Positions 3,973-6,117 of a DNA stretch of 6,117 nucleotides are shown here, piece by piece. The notes beneath the pieces were generated by a model that saw only the letters and a program-made list of their open reading frames with translations, was not told where the DNA came from and searched no databases. Each line of letters starts with the position of its first letter. Position 1 is the first letter of the stretch. The DNA lies in NCBI GenBank assembly GCA_025358235.1, contig JANYKH010000029.1:1-6117 (forward strand), written 5' to 3'. Position numbers and translations under genes: made by a program. The stretch is from Chloroflexota bacterium (GTDB lineage: Bacteria; Chloroflexota; Dehalococcoidia; Dehalococcoidales; RBG-16-60-22).

Positions 3973-6117
3973 ATGACTAATCCGCCGCTTAAAGAATATC
4001 AGGGAAAACGCGATTTCCAGCAGACTCCCGAGCCCCAGCCCCGCCCCGGTGCAGGCGAAGGCCCCCTAATCTTTGTTATCCATAAACACTCTGCCCGCAG
4101 CCTCCATTATGATCTCCGCCTGGAACTGGACGGCGTCTTGAAGTCCTGGGCCATCCCCGGCGGACTGTCCATGGATCCTGCGGACAAGAAACTGGCCGTG
4201 ATGGTGGAAGACCACCCCTTTGATTACCGCAGCTTCGAGGGTATTATCCCGGAGGGGCAGTATGGCGGTGGTCAGGTTATCATCTGGGATAACGGGACTT
4301 ATTCCCCGGAGACCGAGGGCCAGTTCTTCTTTGACGACCGGGAAAAAGCCCAGGCCCTGATGCGGGACCGGTTATCCACCGGAAAGGTATCATTTATACT
4401 CCGCGGCGAGAAATTGAAGGGCAACTTCGCCCTTATAAAAATGCGCAACGGCAAGAACAATTGGCTGATAATCAAACATCATGACGAATTCGCCGCGCCG
4501 GGTTCCCATATACTGTCTGAGGATAAGTCAGTAGTTTCCGGTTTGCGTGTCGAGGACTTGAAAAGCGGCGCGCCCCCGCCCCCCAACCCCGCCCCTGAAG
4601 CGATAAAACTGGACGATATCCCCGGCGTCCGCAAAGCGCCTATGCCTTCCGCTATGCCGCCCATGCTGGCGACTGCTGTCGAGTCACCCTTTTCCGACCC
4701 CGCCTGGTTTTTTGAGCCGAAGCTGGACGGTTATCGCATAATCAGCCTCATCCGCAATGGGGAAGTGAAGCTGCTTTCCCGTAACGGGCATGATATCACT
4801 AAAGATTTTCCACAGGTAATTCCAGGGCTTAAAGACCAATTTGCTTCCGAGATGATTCTTGACGGCGAGATGGTCGCACTTGAGGAAAGCGGACGGCCCT
4901 GTTTTCAATGCCTTCAGCAGCATCTGGACGTCCTCCGCCAGGGCAAGGACTCTACCGAGCAGAAAATTAAAATCGTCTATTTCGTTTTTGATATTCTGTA
5001 CCTGGACGGGTTTGACCTCACCGGCGCGCCGATTTCCGCGCGGAAAGAAATATTGCAAAGAGCGCTGTCCGGATCGGATCGCGTGCGCAATCTGGATTTT
5101 TTTACCGGCAACGGCGAGTCGCTTTTTCAGGCCGCAATTAATACGGGATTTGAAGGGGTAGTGGCGAAAAGAAAGGACAGCACGTATGAGTCCGGGCAGC
5201 GCTCTAAAAACTGGTTAAAAGCCAAGGCATTTTTAGCCGGGGAGTTTGTTGTGGGGGGTTACATGGCCGGGTCCGGAGCCCGCAACAAAACGTTCGCATC
5301 ACTGATGATCGGCTATTATGAAACTCCGGGTAAATTGACCTACGCCGGGAATGTGGGCACCGGTTTTGACGATGCCACTTTAGAGAAACTACGCCAAACC
5401 CTGGATGCTATCGCTACTGAAGAATCGCCTTTTAAGGAAGTGCCCCGCCTCCCCTCCCCCGTCACATTTGTCCGTCCGGAACTGGTCGCCGAGGTGAAAT
5501 TCGCCCAGTGGACGCATGAGGGTTATCTGCGAGCGCCGGTATTTTTAAGACTGCGAGAGGACAAGAACCCTGCTGAAATCACGCGTGAAACTGCGGCTCC
5601 GGCGCCGGCCCACACCATGCCCGTCAGAAGAGAGGTTGAAATGGTAGAGCGGAAAATACCCCAGCAAGCCTATCAAGATGTCCTCGATCAGATCGTTAAA
5701 GCCGGCGAAGACGTAACCCTTAACATCGAGGGGCAAAAGCTTGAAGTCACTAAACTGGACAAGGTTTTCTGGCCTGAATATGAAGGTCGCCGGGCGCTGA
5801 CCAAACGCGACATGCTGATATATTTCACTAAAGTAGCGCCATATGCGCTGCCTCATTTGAAAGACCGCCCCCTCACCCTCACCCGCTTCCCGGACGGTAT
5901 TACCGGCGGTCATTTTTACCAGAAACACTGGAACTCTCCTTTGCCGGAGTTTGTACAGCAGGTGGCGCTCTCGGAAAACGACGGGGAATTCAAGCAATAC
6001 ATGCTGTGCAATAACCTGCCTACGCTGTTGTGGCTGGCCCAGATTGCGGACATTGAATTGCACACGTGGTTTTCCCGGGTCGATCCTGCCCCTGATTCAC
6101 TTGACCTCTCCGCGATT
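3973..6117 (+). CDS. ligD: ATP-dependent DNA ligase D (phosphoesterase-ligase-polymerase), 3' end missing
   Basis: LigD is the end-processing ligase of bacterial non-homologous end joining, working with Ku at double-strand breaks. The frame is open for 715 codons to the window edge. Domain 1 (about residues 12-165) is the 3'-phosphoesterase: His39, His45, Asp47, Arg49, His81 and Tyr85 match, with identical spacing, the known metal/phosphate ligands of Pseudomonas LigD (H42, H48, D50, R52, H84, Y88). A Pro-rich linker follows (about 190-220). Domain 2 (about 225-535) is the ATP-dependent ligase: EPKLDGYR with nucleotidyl Lys250, DGEMV (297-301), FVFDILYLDG (337-346), EGVVAKR (394-400), WLKAK (414-418), then an OB-fold (FVVGGYMAGSG, NVGTGF). 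Domain 3, the archaeo-eukaryotic primase-type polymerase, begins near 575 (TKLDKVFWPE) and includes RPLTLTRFPDG and FYQKHW. The window ends shortly before the expected DxD metal motif, so polymerase activity cannot be judged. The order matches Pseudomonas, not Mycobacterium (Pol-PE-Lig) or Bacillus (no PE). Ku is not in the window. Confidence 0.96.
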   Translation, partial: MTNPPLKEYQGKRDFQQTPEPQPRPGAGEGPLIFVIHKHSARSLHYDLRLELDGVLKSWAIPGGLSMDPADKKLAVMVEDHPFDYRSFEGIIPEGQYGGGQVIIWDNGTYSPETEGQFFFDDREKAQALMRDRLSTGKVSFILRGEKLKGNFALIKMRNGKNNWLIIKHHDEFAAPGSHILSEDKSVVSGLRVEDLKSGAPPPPNPAPEAIKLDDIPGVRKAPMPSAMPPMLATAVESPFSDPAWFFEPKLDGYRIISLIRNGEVKLLSRNGHDITKDFPQVIPGLKDQFASEMILDGEMVALEESGRPCFQCLQQHLDVLRQGKDSTEQKIKIVYFVFDILYLDGFDLTGAPISARKEILQRALSGSDRVRNLDFFTGNGESLFQAAINTGFEGVVAKRKDSTYESGQRSKNWLKAKAFLAGEFVVGGYMAGSGARNKTFASLMIGYYETPGKLTYAGNVGTGFDDATLEKLRQTLDAIATEESPFKEVPRLPSPVTFVRPELVAEVKFAQWTHEGYLRAPVFLRLREDKNPAEITRETAAPAPAHTMPVRREVEMVERKIPQQAYQDVLDQIVKAGEDVTLNIEGQKLEVTKLDKVFWPEYEGRRALTKRDMLIYFTKVAPYALPHLKDRPLTLTRFPDGITGGHFYQKHWNSPLPEFVQQVALSENDGEFKQYMLCNNLPTLLWLAQIADIELHTWFSRVDPAPDSLDLSAI
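4573..4595 (-). other. G-quadruplex-type tract on the template strand of ligD
   Basis: The plus strand has C-runs of 5 (4573-4577), 6 (4579-4584), 4 (4587-4590) and 4 (4592-4595), separated by 1, 2 and 1 nt. The minus strand therefore carries four G-runs of at least four with very short loops, matching the standard intramolecular quadruplex pattern. It encodes the Pro-rich linker between the phosphoesterase and ligase domains. Whether it folds in vivo is unknown. Confidence 0.55.

Noticed and set aside
4684..5058. 124-codon open frame on the minus strand
   Set aside because: Antisense to the ligase catalytic domain, including the nucleotidyl lysine region; no family resemblance.
5545..6063. 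172-codon open frame on the minus strand
   Set aside because: It is fully antisense to the conserved ligase-polymerase part of ligD and has no recognisable domain. It is a by-product of the codon use of ligD.

Overview
The window reads as bacterial chromosomal DNA with five protein-coding genes, two of them cut by the window edges. I see no RNA gene, insertion sequence, phage gene or CRISPR array. Moderately high GC, strong GGAGG-type ribosome binding sites, short intergenic gaps and the protein types suggest a Gram-positive anaerobe of the Desulfotomaculum/Pelotomaculum kind (Peptococcaceae-like Clostridia). That placement is an inference from style and recalled protein resemblance, not from a marker gene.

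Layout. (1) Positions 1-2464, plus strand: the 3' part of a GT-B (GT4-type) glycosyltransferase with an extra C-terminal domain, followed 19 nt later by a GalU-type UTP-glucose-1-phosphate uridylyltransferase. They look like one operon: GalU makes UDP-glucose and the glycosyltransferase uses a nucleotide sugar, plausibly that one. (2) Positions 2465-2678: a 214-nt non-coding gap between convergent genes, with two stem-loops after galU (possible terminators) and one short palindrome. (3) Positions 2679-3200, minus strand: a single-domain UspA-type universal stress protein. Its start is ATG at 3200, not the TTG inside its own ribosome binding site. (4) Positions 3201-3374: an AT-rich divergent intergenic region with an imperfect palindrome and three copies of TGTAAC/GTTACA. 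(5) Positions 3375-3878, plus strand: a GNAT acetyltransferase of YhbS type. (6) Positions 3973-6117, plus strand: LigD, the multidomain DNA-end-repair ligase of bacterial non-homologous end joining, with its own good sigma-70-type promoter. Its order is phosphoesterase, ligase, polymerase. The window ends inside the polymerase domain, before its metal-binding DxD motif would appear.

How they fit together. The first two genes form a sugar-nucleotide/glycosyl-transfer unit. The stress protein and acetyltransferase are divergent single genes sharing a control region. LigD is a separate transcription unit for double-strand break repair. Its partner Ku is not in the window. I do not see an obviously new multi-gene system. 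The points most worth a second look are the glycosyltransferase with its unusual C-terminal domain, the complete phosphoesterase active site in this LigD, the G-quadruplex-type tract in the ligD linker, and the repeats between usp and the acetyltransferase.
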